The translations under genes were made by a program, and so were the position numbers. From an uncultured Collinsella sp. (GTDB taxonomy: Bacteria; Actinomycetota; Coriobacteriia; Coriobacteriales; Coriobacteriaceae): 64,000 nt of DNA. The notes beneath the pieces were generated by a model that worked only from the letters and a program-made list of their open reading frames with translations, was not told the DNA's origin and made no database searches. Location: assembly GCA_959023295.1 (NCBI GenBank), contig CAUFBM010000001.1:151147-215146 (forward strand), written 5' to 3'. Shown piece by piece: positions 38,173-48,236 of this stretch; position 1 is the first letter of the stretch; every line of letters starts with the position of its first letter.

Positions 38173-41100
38173 CGACAACTGGAAATTCAACCTGGGCGAC
38201 GCCAGCGGCGCTCAGGCCGGCTCTTTCGACGACTCGTCATGGCAGTACGTCACGCTTCCGCATGACTACAGCATCGATCAGGACTATGCGTCCAACCTCG
38301 AGGCCGAGAGCGCCTATAAGCCGGGCGGTATCGGCTGGTATCGCAAGAGCTTCTTTGTCGATAGTGCTCTTGCGGGCAAGCAGATTCGCATCGATTTCGA
38401 TGGCATCTACATGGATGCCACCGTTTGGGTCAACGGCACCGAGCTGGGCAACCATCCGTATGGTTACACGCCCTTCTCGTTCGACCTCACCCCGTACCTC
38501 AAGACGGGCGAGGAGAATACCATCGCCGTCAAGGTCAACCATCAGGTTCCTTCCAGCCGTTGGTACTCTGGCTCGGGCATCGGCCGCAATGTCGATCTCG
38601 TGGTGACCGACAAGGTTTCTGTGACCAGGGACGGCGTCCACGTGAGCGCTCCTCAGCTCCAGAGCGAGAACGGTGGCAACGTGACCACCAAGCTCTCGTC
38701 CACCATTGTTAATAATGGTGACAAGGACGCCAACGTGACGCTCGTGCAGACCATCTTCCCTAAGGGTGGCAAGGTCGAGCAGGCCATCGGCACCGTGACC
38801 ACCGACGCTCAGGCTGTCGCTGCAGGCGAGTCCAAGACCATCGAGTCTCAGATCAGTGCTGCCAACCCGAGCCTTTGGTCCACCGAGTCCCCCAACCTCT
38901 ACACGGTTCGCACCGAGGTCAAGGTTGATGACAAGGTCGTCGACACGTATGACACGGTGTTCGGTTACCGCTGGTTTAACTACGACGTCACCAACGGCTT
39001 CTCCCTCAACGGCAAGAATGTCAAGCTCAAGGGCGTCTGCATGCACCAGGATCAGGGTGCCCTGGGTTCCGTCGATAGCCGTGCGGCTGTCGAGCGCCAG
39101 GTGCGTATCCTGAAGGAGATGGGCTGCAACTCCATCCGTACGTCTCACAACACGCCGTCTCGCGTGCTCGTTGAGGTGTGCGAGGAGCAGGGTATCCTGC
39201 TCGACGAGGAGATCTTCGACGGCTGGACCGATGCGAAGAACGGCAACAGCTTTGACTACGCTCGTTTCTTCAATAAGAAGGTCGGCGACTCCAAGATCAT
39301 CGGCGCCAAGTCCGATCAGGTCTGGGCCGAGTTTGATCTTAAGGCCACCATCGCCCGCGATTACAACTCTCCCTCGGTCATTATGTGGTCCGTGGGTAAC
39401 GAGATGATCACCGGCGGCACCAAGCCGTTTGACGAGACTGCTCAGCTCAACCTTATCAAGTGGACCAAGGAGGCCGATCCCTCTCGTCCCGTGACGCTTG
39501 GTGACAACCAGCTCAAGAGTGGCTCGTGGAATTATCATCCCGGCAACCTTGCTAACGCTGGCGGTCTGATCGGTATCAATTACGCCGGCGGCAACATGTA
39601 CGATCAGCTGCACGCCAACAACCCGTCTTGGAAGTTCTACGGTTCTGAGACCGTCTCGTCCGTTAACAGCCGTGGCGTTTATAACACGCTCGGCAGCATG
39701 GCCGATGCGGGCGGACACCAGCTTACCTCCTATGACACGTCTTACGTGAGCTGGGGTCACACGGCCTCCCAGGCATGGTATGACACCATCACTCGCGACT
39801 TTGTTGCCGGTGAGTATGTCTGGACCGGCTTCGACTACCTGGGCGAGCCCACTCCGTGGAACGGCGTTACTGCCGGTGTCCAGGGTGGCGACTGGAGCAT
39901 CGCGCCGAAGAACTCCTACTTTGGCATCATCGATACCGCCGGTCTGCCAAAGGATACGTACTATCTGTATCAGAGCCAGTGGAACGACAGCCTGCACACG
40001 CTGCATATCCTTCCTGCATGGAAAAACGATATGGTCAAGAAGGATGGCAGCGGCAAGGTCAAGGTCGTTGTCTACACCGACGCCGCCGGCGTTGAGCTCT
40101 TCTTTACGCCTAAGGGTTCCACGACTCCGCAGTCGCTGGGCAAGAAGACGTTTACCAAGAAGACCACCGCTGCTGGCTACACCTATCAGATTTATGAGGG
40201 TGAGGGCAAGAGCGGTAATACGGCCGAGAACCTCTGGCTCAGCTGGAACGTTCCGTATGCCGATGGCACCATTACCGCCAAGGCCTATGACGAGAACGGT
40301 AACGTTGTCTCGACCGAGAACTGGGATGGCCGTCAGAGCGTGACGACCACCGGTGCTGCCGCCAAGCTCGACGCTTCGGTCGATCGCGCCGATCTTTCTG
40401 GCAAGGGCGACCTGGCTTATGTCACCGTGAGCGTCAAGGATCAGGATGGCAACATCGTCCCCGACGCCAAGAACAACGTGAAGTTTGAGGTGAGCGGCGC
40501 AGGCGAGCTTGCCGGTATCGACAACGGTAGCTCTCCGGATCATCAGTCCTATCGCGACAGCAACCGCAACGCCTGGGCCGGTCAGCTGGTGGGTATCGTG
40601 CGCTCTAACGGCAAGGGCGGCGACATCACCGTTACCGTGACCGCCGACGGTCTCGATTCCAAGACGGTGACGATCTCCTCTACGGGTTCCAGCGATCCTG
40701 CTGCTCCCAAGTCGATTTCGAGCCTGCTCTACTCCCGTTTCTACTATGTAAAGACGGGCAGCGAGCTTTCCCTGCCCAAGCAGGTTGACGTCAACTACTC
40801 TGACGGCACGTCCGAGAAGAAGAACGTTGCCTGGGACAACATCAACAAGGACGCTCTCTCCAAGCCTGGCACCTTCCAGGTTTCCGGCGAGGTCGAGGGC
40901 ACTAAGGTCTCTTGCACCGTAACCGTGCTTGATGAGGTCGCGGCGCTTCTGGACTATTCGGCCACCACTCCGGTTGGTACCGCCGCATCGCTTCCCGATG
41001 CGCGTCCTGCCGCTATGGCCGACGGCACCGTCCTTAATGCGAGCTTCCCCGTTACGTGGGAGACTCCGGCAAAGGATGCTTACAACAAGGCCGGCGTCGT

Positions 41101-43273
41101 AACCGTTAAGGGCACCGCCAACGTCTTTGGTAAGGACCTGGCCGTTACCGCCACGATTCGCGTTCAGAACGAGAAGGTCACCATTGGCGACAATGTCGCT
41201 AACTGCGGTGCTCTCATGAGCGTCACGCAGGACGTGCCCGAGAACAAGCAGTCCGACTCCCTGTCTGCTATCAACGACGGTGTTACCGCCTTCACCCCTG
41301 GTGCAGGCGATGGCAGCGCAAATACCACGTGCTGGTCCAACTATGCTTATGCACAGGAGGGCAACACCAAGTCGAGCGTGACCTTCAACTACAACACCCA
41401 GCAGCGTCTGGGCCGCGCCGTGGTGTACTTCGTTGAGGATTCTTGGTCTGCGAGCTATCCCGATGCCGGCACCACCAAGGTCGAGGTGTCCGAGGACGGT
41501 AACACTTGGCGCGAGGTCACTACGACCGAGACCATCGGCTCGGCCAGCAATCGCGTTAAACCCTACACGTATGAATTCGAGCCCACGCTTGCTACGTTTG
41601 TGAGGTTCACCTTCACCAACAAGAACGTGACGCTCCCCAACGCCAAGCCCTGCACCTGCATCACCGAGATCCAGCTGCTCGAGGCCAAGGGCAGCTTCGA
41701 CACCAATACCGAGGCTGTGCTCGATAGCCTGACGGTCAACGGCAAGAAGCTCAGCGCCAGCAACCTCGAGAAGGGCAGCTATTCCACTGCCGCCCTCTTT
41801 GCGACGGTCGAGGCCGTCCCGGCCAAGAACACCGCCGTTACGGTGCTTCCGGCTCACGACAACAAGATCAACATCATCCTTGAGTCCGAAGACCACGCTA
41901 CGCGCAAGACCTTCGTCATCAACCTGGCGGCGGACAGCAGCTCGAGTGTTTTGCCCGACGACAACGACGAGCGCGACGTTCCCAACGAGGACGTTAAGAA
42001 CACGGCTGCCGGCAGCGAACTGAACCCCGCTTCTGGCAACGAGGGTCCTGTTTCGTTTGCGTTCGACAAGAACAACGCCACGTACTTCCATACCAATTGG
42101 AGGAACGGCTTTAAGCCCGGGGCCGAAGATCTGTGGGTCTCCATGGAGCTCAAGGAGGCCACGAGCGTCGAGGCCCTGCGCTACCTGCCGCGTAACTCCG
42201 GTGGCGACGGCGGCTACAACGGCATCGTTACCGATTACGAGATTCAGTATCGCGAGAACGAGTCCGACGAATGGAAGACCATTTCCACTGGTCACTGGAA
42301 GGGCTACAAGGACGAGGGCTTTGAGATGGGCTGGCGTGTTGCTCAGTTCGATCACCCCGTCACGGCTAAGTACTTCCGCTTTAAGGCCAACGGCACCCAG
42401 GCTGCCAGCGGCGACAATGAGCACATGAGTGCCGCCGAGATCCGCCTGCGCAAGACGAGCCCGGCTACCGAGATCAAGGCCGAGCAGGTTGCTGCTGCTG
42501 ATGCCCTTGAGGTCGCGAACATCAACGACGAAGAGGACATCAAGGCTCAGATCGCCAAGACGGTCGAGGTTACGGTCGACGGCGAGAAGCTCACCTATGG
42601 CCTGGACTACAAGCTTGGCTTTGAGATGGGCGACGTGAGCGAGAACGGCCGTCAGGTCACCGTTACCGTGACCGGCATCGAGGACTACACGGGTTCTGTC
42701 GATAAGGTCGTAAACGTTACCGAGACCAAGCCGACGCTCGAGGGCATTGCGGTGAACGCCGATGCCGCCAAGCGCGCTTACACCGAGGGCGACAAGCTCG
42801 ACCCGACCGGCCTGGTTCTGACGCTGTCCTACAGCAATGGCACCACGGACCAGGTTGAGTACAGCGAGTCGACCAAGAACGACTTTACGTTCAATCCGAG
42901 TCTGGACACGGAGCTGACGGAGAATGGCAACCTTGAGGTGACCGTTACCTATGGTGGCAAGTCCAACAGCTACGTCGTTACCGTAAGCAAGAAGGCTCCG
43001 ACCAAGCCGGACAAGCCCAACCCCGATCAGCCTAAGCCGGAGCAGCCCGGTGGCGGTAACCAGGGTGGCAACGGCAACCAGGGCAACACCGGTAATACCG
43101 GAAACAAGCCCGATGCATCTACCAAGCCCAGTGCCTCCGGCAAGCCCGGTAAGGGCAACGGAGTCATGCCCGGCACGGGCGACTCCACGCTGATCGCAGT
43201 TGCGATGGCTGGCTTTGCTGGCGTGGCGGCTATCGCTTGGGGCATCGTTGCCCGCAAGCGCCGTCAGAACTAG
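38102..43273 (+). CDS. GH2 beta-galactosidase, cell-wall anchored (BgaA-like), signal peptide out of frame
   Basis: This protein of at least 1723 residues should remove terminal beta-galactose from host glycans. It has the GH2 sugar-binding and Ig domains (1-290), then the TIM barrel with LKGVCMHQDQGALGS, the acid/base Glu in MWSVGNEMI near residue 433 and the probable nucleophile in FYGSETVSS near 515. Downstream come Ig-like modules, two F5/8C-type carbohydrate-binding modules (around 1035-1200 and 1300-1460), bacterial Ig repeats, a GGGNQGGNGNQGN linker and a tail VMPGTGDSTLIAVAMAG with RKRRQN at the end, a sortase-type signal. The ATG at 38102 has no ribosome site; translation should begin at 37951, but a frameshift separates them. 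It heads a run of five glycosidase genes. Confidence 0.9.
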   Translation: MSSAPEIAYVSNVSDPSQRTVSFNDNWKFNLGDASGAQAGSFDDSSWQYVTLPHDYSIDQDYASNLEAESAYKPGGIGWYRKSFFVDSALAGKQIRIDFDGIYMDATVWVNGTELGNHPYGYTPFSFDLTPYLKTGEENTIAVKVNHQVPSSRWYSGSGIGRNVDLVVTDKVSVTRDGVHVSAPQLQSENGGNVTTKLSSTIVNNGDKDANVTLVQTIFPKGGKVEQAIGTVTTDAQAVAAGESKTIESQISAANPSLWSTESPNLYTVRTEVKVDDKVVDTYDTVFGYRWFNYDVTNGFSLNGKNVKLKGVCMHQDQGALGSVDSRAAVERQVRILKEMGCNSIRTSHNTPSRVLVEVCEEQGILLDEEIFDGWTDAKNGNSFDYARFFNKKVGDSKIIGAKSDQVWAEFDLKATIARDYNSPSVIMWSVGNEMITGGTKPFDETAQLNLIKWTKEADPSRPVTLGDNQLKSGSWNYHPGNLANAGGLIGINYAGGNMYDQLHANNPSWKFYGSETVSSVNSRGVYNTLGSMADAGGHQLTSYDTSYVSWGHTASQAWYDTITRDFVAGEYVWTGFDYLGEPTPWNGVTAGVQGGDWSIAPKNSYFGIIDTAGLPKDTYYLYQSQWNDSLHTLHILPAWKNDMVKKDGSGKVKVVVYTDAAGVELFFTPKGSTTPQSLGKKTFTKKTTAAGYTYQIYEGEGKSGNTAENLWLSWNVPYADGTITAKAYDENGNVVSTENWDGRQSVTTTGAAAKLDASVDRADLSGKGDLAYVTVSVKDQDGNIVPDAKNNVKFEVSGAGELAGIDNGSSPDHQSYRDSNRNAWAGQLVGIVRSNGKGGDITVTVTADGLDSKTVTISSTGSSDPAAPKSISSLLYSRFYYVKTGSELSLPKQVDVNYSDGTSEKKNVAWDNINKDALSKPGTFQVSGEVEGTKVSCTVTVLDEVAALLDYSATTPVGTAASLPDARPAAMADGTVLNASFPVTWETPAKDAYNKAGVVTVKGTANVFGKDLAVTATIRVQNEKVTIGDNVANCGALMSVTQDVPENKQSDSLSAINDGVTAFTPGAGDGSANTTCWSNYAYAQEGNTKSSVTFNYNTQQRLGRAVVYFVEDSWSASYPDAGTTKVEVSEDGNTWREVTTTETIGSASNRVKPYTYEFEPTLATFVRFTFTNKNVTLPNAKPCTCITEIQLLEAKGSFDTNTEAVLDSLTVNGKKLSASNLEKGSYSTAALFATVEAVPAKNTAVTVLPAHDNKINIILESEDHATRKTFVINLAADSSSSVLPDDNDERDVPNEDVKNTAAGSELNPASGNEGPVSFAFDKNNATYFHTNWRNGFKPGAEDLWVSMELKEATSVEALRYLPRNSGGDGGYNGIVTDYEIQYRENESDEWKTISTGHWKGYKDEGFEMGWRVAQFDHPVTAKYFRFKANGTQAASGDNEHMSAAEIRLRKTSPATEIKAEQVAAADALEVANINDEEDIKAQIAKTVEVTVDGEKLTYGLDYKLGFEMGDVSENGRQVTVTVTGIEDYTGSVDKVVNVTETKPTLEGIAVNADAAKRAYTEGDKLDPTGLVLTLSYSNGTTDQVEYSESTKNDFTFNPSLDTELTENGNLEVTVTYGGKSNSYVVTVSKKAPTKPDKPNPDQPKPEQPGGGNQGGNGNQGNTGNTGNKPDASTKPSASGKPGKGNGVMPGTGDSTLIAVAMAGFAGVAAIAWGIVARKRRQN

Positions 43274-43285
43274 CGCGCCCTGATA

Positions 43286-43314
43286 GACGCGCCCCTTATA
43301 AGGAGGGGCGCGTC
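43286..43314 (+). terminator. Hairpin after the GH2 gene
   Basis: GACGCGCCCC pairs with GGGGCGCGTC. No T-run follows, so it may process the message rather than end it. Confidence 0.45.
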
Positions 43315-43375
43315 ATCGTGCGTCAGGGCACTTCATCTATTTTGTAAGACATAAAGACAGGAAGGGAACGTGAGT

Positions 43376-46300
43376 ATGACGGTACATAAGACCAAACTGC
43401 TTTGGCGTGTAACCGCCACGATTGCCTGCGTGTTTGCAATCGTGTTGGCGTCTTCGCTGCTCTATGCTCGACCTGCTGTGGCGGCTGAGGCAAATCTTGC
43501 CCTCAATAAAACCGCTGTAGCGGATAGCGAGGAGGCGAATTCGGTTCGTGCGGCCCTGGCCGTTGACGGCAACGACTCCACGCGTTGGGGTAGTGCCGAG
43601 GATAACGCCGGTGGCGCCCATTGGATTTATGTCGACCTCGGGTCTTCCAAGACCGTAAAGAGGGCGACGATCAAGTGGGAGTCCTACAAGGCAACTGGCT
43701 ATAAACTTCAGTATGCGACGGGCAATACTGCCCCCGCCGCCAATAGCGCCGACTGGAAAGACGTCCACACGTCTACCAATCGCCCGGCATCGCTTACCGA
43801 TGCCATTACGTTTAACGCCCCCGTGACGGGACGCTTCTTCCGCCTGTACGTTACGGGCTTTACGAGTTCCGATCCCAAGGGCGCTGTTCCCGAGTGGCCC
43901 ACCATCGCGGTTAACGAGTTCGAGCTCTACGGCGATGAGACCGCTGCTCCCTCTACCCAGGATCCGCAGCAGAATGTTGCTCGCGGCAAGAACGCTGTCG
44001 CTGACGGCCAGGAGGCAAGCACCCTTGGCGCCGCCAAGGTCGTTGATGGCGATACGTCTTCTTCGAGCTCCCGCTGGGCGAGTGCGGTTGACGCTACTGC
44101 CTCCCAGGACGGCGGTCCTCACTGGATCTATGTCGATCTGGGCCAGCAGCGCGACGTAAAGTGCGTCCGCGTGTTCTGGGAGCTGCGCAAGGCCAAGGGC
44201 TATAAGATTCAGATCGCTAATGGCGCGACCGCTCCGGCTGCCGATAGCTCTGACTGGCAGACCGTTTACACCAACGACGGTCATCCTGCAAGCAAGACCG
44301 ACCTGATTACCCTTGACCAGGTGCATCAGGCCCGCTTTGTCCGTCTGTATATCGATCACAACACCTATGCCGACCCCGATGGCGGTGTCGCATGGGGCAA
44401 CGTTTCCATCTTTGAGCTCGAGGTCTATGGCGGCACGCCCAAGATGGACATGAACGGCCTGGCCGATGCCATCAAGGTCGAGGCTCCCAAGAAGGGCGAT
44501 ACGCAGCTCAAGGTCACCCTGCCGACCTCCGACGAGTACGACGTCACCTATAACGGTACCGACTACGAGCAGGTTATTGGCGCTCAGGCCGAGGATGGAA
44601 CCATCCCCATCTATCAACCGATCGTCGATACGCAGGTCAAGGCCTCTTTTAAGGTGACCAAGAAGAGCGACAAGAACACCTATGCGTTCAAGGAAATCCC
44701 CGTTACCGTTCCTGGTAAGTTTCAGGTCGAGGCGGGCGATAACGTCGCTCCCGAGGTTCTGCCGCAGCTTCGTGAGTGGAAGGGCCGCTCCGGTTCCTTT
44801 GCTCCTACTGCGCAGACGCGCGTTGTTTACGACAACGATGAGTTCAAGACGGCCGCCGACGAGCTGGCCGCCGATTACAAGGACCTGTTTGGCTCCGAGC
44901 TTGCCGTCGTAAAGGGCGGCGCCGCCAACGCAGGCGATATCTTCCTGTCCAAGACCACTGACAAGTCCCTTGGTCTTCAGGACGAGGGCTATCTCATGGA
45001 GATTGGTGACTCCGTGAGCGTTAAGGCCGAGACCAAGACCGGTGCCTACTGGTCTACCCGTACCATCCTGCAGGCCCTTAAGACCGGTAACGGTTCTATC
45101 CCGCAGGGTGTCACCCGCGATTATCCGCTGTATAAGGTGCGTGGCCTGATTCTCGATGTGGGTCGTAAGACCTTCTCGCTCGACTGGCTCAAGCAGATGA
45201 GCAAGCAGCTCTCCTGGTTCAAGCTTAACGACTTCCAGGTCCACCTTTCCGACAACTACATTTGGGTCGAGGAGTATTCTGACGACACCGTTAACACCGC
45301 TTACAACGGATTCCGTCTGGAGTCCGACATCAAGAAGGGCGGCAACAACGGTAAGAACAAGGCCGATCTGACGAGTACCGACGTGTGGTACTCCAAGGCC
45401 GATTTCCGTGAGTTCATCAAGCACTCGCGTGACCTCGGTGTCAACATCGTCCCCGAGTTCGACATGCCGGCACATTCCCTGGCACTCACCAACGTGCGTC
45501 CCGACCTGCGTACGCCTAAGTCCATGACGCATCGCGGCAACGACCACCTTAACCTGGCCGGAAAGTACGATGAGTCCCTGGCCTTTGCGCTTTCCATCTG
45601 GGATGAGTACCTTACCGGTTCCAATCCCGTCTTCGACAACCAGACCATGGTTCACATTGGTGCTGACGAGTACGAGGCCGACGGCAACGCGTATCGCAAC
45701 TTCGTCAACGACCTCTTTAAGCACATGGAGGATTCGGGCCGCACCGCTCGCGTGTGGGGCAGCCTCAGCTGGATCAAGGGTTCCGTTGACGTTCAGGGTA
45801 AGGGCGCTGCCGGTCAGCACCGCCAGATGAACCTCTGGAGCAAGGACTGGGCCAAGATGGACGAGATGTACAAGCTCGGCTTTGACCTGATCAACTGCAT
45901 CGACAGCAGGTACTACATCGTTCCCAACGCCGGTTATTACTTCGATTACCTCAACGACAACACTATCTATAACTCTGCGATCAACAACTACAACAACGTT
46001 ACGATTCCTGCTGGCGACGAGCAGATGATCGGTGGTGCCTTTGCCGTCTGGAACGACATGTGCGGCAAGAAGGAAAATGGCATCTCCGAGTACGATGTCT
46101 ACGATCGCATCACCAACTCCGCGGGTCTGTACGCCGCTGCTACCTGGGGTAAGGGCTCTGCCGACGTTTCCGGCGCCAAGGCTACGGCCAAGAAGCTCGG
46201 CGACGCCCCCAACACCAACTTTGGTTACAAGACCACGGCCAACGCCGAGGGCACCGTCATGCAGCTTGGCATGGACGATGCCAAGGACGCTTCGGGCAAC

Positions 46301-48193
46301 GGCAACAACCTCAACCTGAAGTCTGCCAAGAACGCCGAGGTCGTAGACGTCGACTTTAAGAAGGCGCTCGAGCTCAAGGGCGGCAAGAGCTATGTCGCGC
46401 TGGATTCCGATCTTGAGACCGCTGGTCTTGGTAGCGATCTGCGCGTGAAGGTCAAGCGTACCGACGCCGCGAGCGACAAGGACCAGATCCTGTTCGAGAG
46501 CCCCTATGGCTCCATCAAGGCCGTTCAGGCAAAGACCGGCAAGGTCGGTATTACCCGTGAGAACCGTGACTACTCGTTTAACTACACGCTGCCCATGAAC
46601 GAGTGGGTCGAGCTTGAGTTTAAGAACGAGGGCATGGGCAAGGTGTCGCTCTATGTGAACGGCGAGCTCAAGGAGACCATCGGTCAGGATGGCAACAATA
46701 AGCTCAAGGCCACCTGCATGTTCCCGGTCCAGCGCATCGGCAGCAAGACGAATGCCTTCACGGGTTACGTCGATGATGTTCGCCTGACGCGCAGCGCTGC
46801 GTTTGCGACCACTATGGCGCTCGACAACGCCGAGCTCAAGGCACGCTCCGTGCTGGCTGCCGGCGCCGATGATGCCGAGCTCGAGACGCTCGTTGAGCAG
46901 GCTCGCGACCTTATCAACCAGGTCAACCCCGATGCCGCCGAGATCGCCAATCTCACGCAGCAGATCAACGACCGCGTTGCCAACGTCAAGTACAAGCCTG
47001 CCGATTACAGCAAGCTCGACGCTCTGCTCGCCGCAATTCCTTCCGACCTGTCTGTCTATACCGACGAGTCCGTTGCGGCACTCACGTCTGCGCGCGATAG
47101 CATCCAGCGCGATCTGCCGGTGAGCATGCAGGATACGGTTGATGCCTACACGAAGACGCTCACCGAGGCAATTGAGGGCCTCGAGCTTAAGTCTGCGGAC
47201 AACAACTTTGCTCAGGGCGTGACCGCTACAGCCTGCTCCGAGGAGAAGACCGGCGAGACCGCTCCCAACGGTCCTGCTGCGGCCGCGATCGACGGTGACG
47301 AGTCCACCTTCTGGCACAGCCAATGGAGCGCTCCCGCCGACAATGCCATGCCTCACTGGTTCAACGTCAAGCTTGCTGCTCCCGCCAAGGTGAGCGGTAT
47401 GGTGTACGTGCCGCGTACCGGCAGCTCCAATGGCCGCTTGACCAAGTACCATGTCGAGGTAAGCACCGACGGTGGTAGCAACTATACGCAGGTTGCCGAG
47501 GGTACGCTCGAGTCCAGTGCGGGCGCCAAGAACATCGCCTTCGACAAGCCTGTTGCCGGTGCAACTGACGTCAAGCTCTACTTTGACGAGACCGACGGCG
47601 ACTCTGCCGCAAATAGGAACAAGTTTGCAACCGCTGACGAGATTCGCGTCCGTTGCATTGACGAGACGGTTGACCTCGATGGTCTTGCCGCTCTGATCGA
47701 GCAGGCCGAGGGCCTCGACAAGGATTCGTACACTACGGAGACTTGGAAGAAGCTCCAGGCCGCCCTTAAGGATGCCAAGGATGCCGCTGCAGACGAGAAC
47801 CCCTCGTTTGAGGCCGTGAACGGCGCTAAGGGCAAGCTCCGCTCCGCGATGCTGGGTCTGCGTCCCGGCACCCCGGATCCCGAGCCCAAGCCCGATCCGG
47901 AGCCCGAGCCCAAGCCTGAGCCCAAGCCCGATCCGGAGCCCGAGCCCAAACCGGAGCCCAAGCCTGAGCCCAAGCCGGAGAATCCGGACAAGCCTGGTAC
48001 CGGCAACACCGGCACTGGTGCGAACGGCTCCAACAAGGCCGATTCGACCACGGGCAACAAGGGCGATAAGAAGCCTGGCACCCTGGTTAAGACCGGTGAT
48101 GATCAGGCCATGATCATCGTGGCCGCGGGTGTCGTGGGTCTGCTTGCTGTCGGCGCCGGTGTCGTGCTGTATGTCAAGAACCGTCGTCAATAG
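43376..48193 (+). CDS. GH20 beta-N-acetylhexosaminidase, cell-wall anchored
   Basis: This 1605-residue secreted enzyme should release beta-linked GlcNAc/GalNAc, or act as a lacto-N-biosidase. After a signal peptide (to about residue 36, ending ARPAVAAEA) come two F5/8C-type modules (NLALNKTAVADSEEANSVRA and NVARGKNAVADGQEASTLGA). The GH20 domain spans about 450-950, with VRGLILDVGRKTF, VPEFDMPAHS and the catalytic Asp-Glu pair in MVHIGADEYEAD near 764. A LamG-like domain, a FIVAR-type helix bundle, another F5/8C module and a second FIVAR unit follow. The tail has a PEPKPDPEPEP linker, LVKTGDDQ in place of LPxTG, a membrane helix and KNRRQ. The ATG at 43376 was chosen over the GTG at 43370 for its spacing from AGGAAGGGA. 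Confidence 0.93.
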   Translation: MTVHKTKLLWRVTATIACVFAIVLASSLLYARPAVAAEANLALNKTAVADSEEANSVRAALAVDGNDSTRWGSAEDNAGGAHWIYVDLGSSKTVKRATIKWESYKATGYKLQYATGNTAPAANSADWKDVHTSTNRPASLTDAITFNAPVTGRFFRLYVTGFTSSDPKGAVPEWPTIAVNEFELYGDETAAPSTQDPQQNVARGKNAVADGQEASTLGAAKVVDGDTSSSSSRWASAVDATASQDGGPHWIYVDLGQQRDVKCVRVFWELRKAKGYKIQIANGATAPAADSSDWQTVYTNDGHPASKTDLITLDQVHQARFVRLYIDHNTYADPDGGVAWGNVSIFELEVYGGTPKMDMNGLADAIKVEAPKKGDTQLKVTLPTSDEYDVTYNGTDYEQVIGAQAEDGTIPIYQPIVDTQVKASFKVTKKSDKNTYAFKEIPVTVPGKFQVEAGDNVAPEVLPQLREWKGRSGSFAPTAQTRVVYDNDEFKTAADELAADYKDLFGSELAVVKGGAANAGDIFLSKTTDKSLGLQDEGYLMEIGDSVSVKAETKTGAYWSTRTILQALKTGNGSIPQGVTRDYPLYKVRGLILDVGRKTFSLDWLKQMSKQLSWFKLNDFQVHLSDNYIWVEEYSDDTVNTAYNGFRLESDIKKGGNNGKNKADLTSTDVWYSKADFREFIKHSRDLGVNIVPEFDMPAHSLALTNVRPDLRTPKSMTHRGNDHLNLAGKYDESLAFALSIWDEYLTGSNPVFDNQTMVHIGADEYEADGNAYRNFVNDLFKHMEDSGRTARVWGSLSWIKGSVDVQGKGAAGQHRQMNLWSKDWAKMDEMYKLGFDLINCIDSRYYIVPNAGYYFDYLNDNTIYNSAINNYNNVTIPAGDEQMIGGAFAVWNDMCGKKENGISEYDVYDRITNSAGLYAAATWGKGSADVSGAKATAKKLGDAPNTNFGYKTTANAEGTVMQLGMDDAKDASGNGNNLNLKSAKNAEVVDVDFKKALELKGGKSYVALDSDLETAGLGSDLRVKVKRTDAASDKDQILFESPYGSIKAVQAKTGKVGITRENRDYSFNYTLPMNEWVELEFKNEGMGKVSLYVNGELKETIGQDGNNKLKATCMFPVQRIGSKTNAFTGYVDDVRLTRSAAFATTMALDNAELKARSVLAAGADDAELETLVEQARDLINQVNPDAAEIANLTQQINDRVANVKYKPADYSKLDALLAAIPSDLSVYTDESVAALTSARDSIQRDLPVSMQDTVDAYTKTLTEAIEGLELKSADNNFAQGVTATACSEEKTGETAPNGPAAAAIDGDESTFWHSQWSAPADNAMPHWFNVKLAAPAKVSGMVYVPRTGSSNGRLTKYHVEVSTDGGSNYTQVAEGTLESSAGAKNIAFDKPVAGATDVKLYFDETDGDSAANRNKFATADEIRVRCIDETVDLDGLAALIEQAEGLDKDSYTTETWKKLQAALKDAKDAAADENPSFEAVNGAKGKLRSAMLGLRPGTPDPEPKPDPEPEPKPEPKPDPEPEPKPEPKPEPKPENPDKPGTGNTGTGANGSNKADSTTGNKGDKKPGTLVKTGDDQAMIIVAAGVVGLLAVGAGVVLYVKNRRQ

Positions 48194-48236
48194 CACGAAG
48201 TCGGATGAAGACCTACCTCAAGAAAGGGTTTAAGAG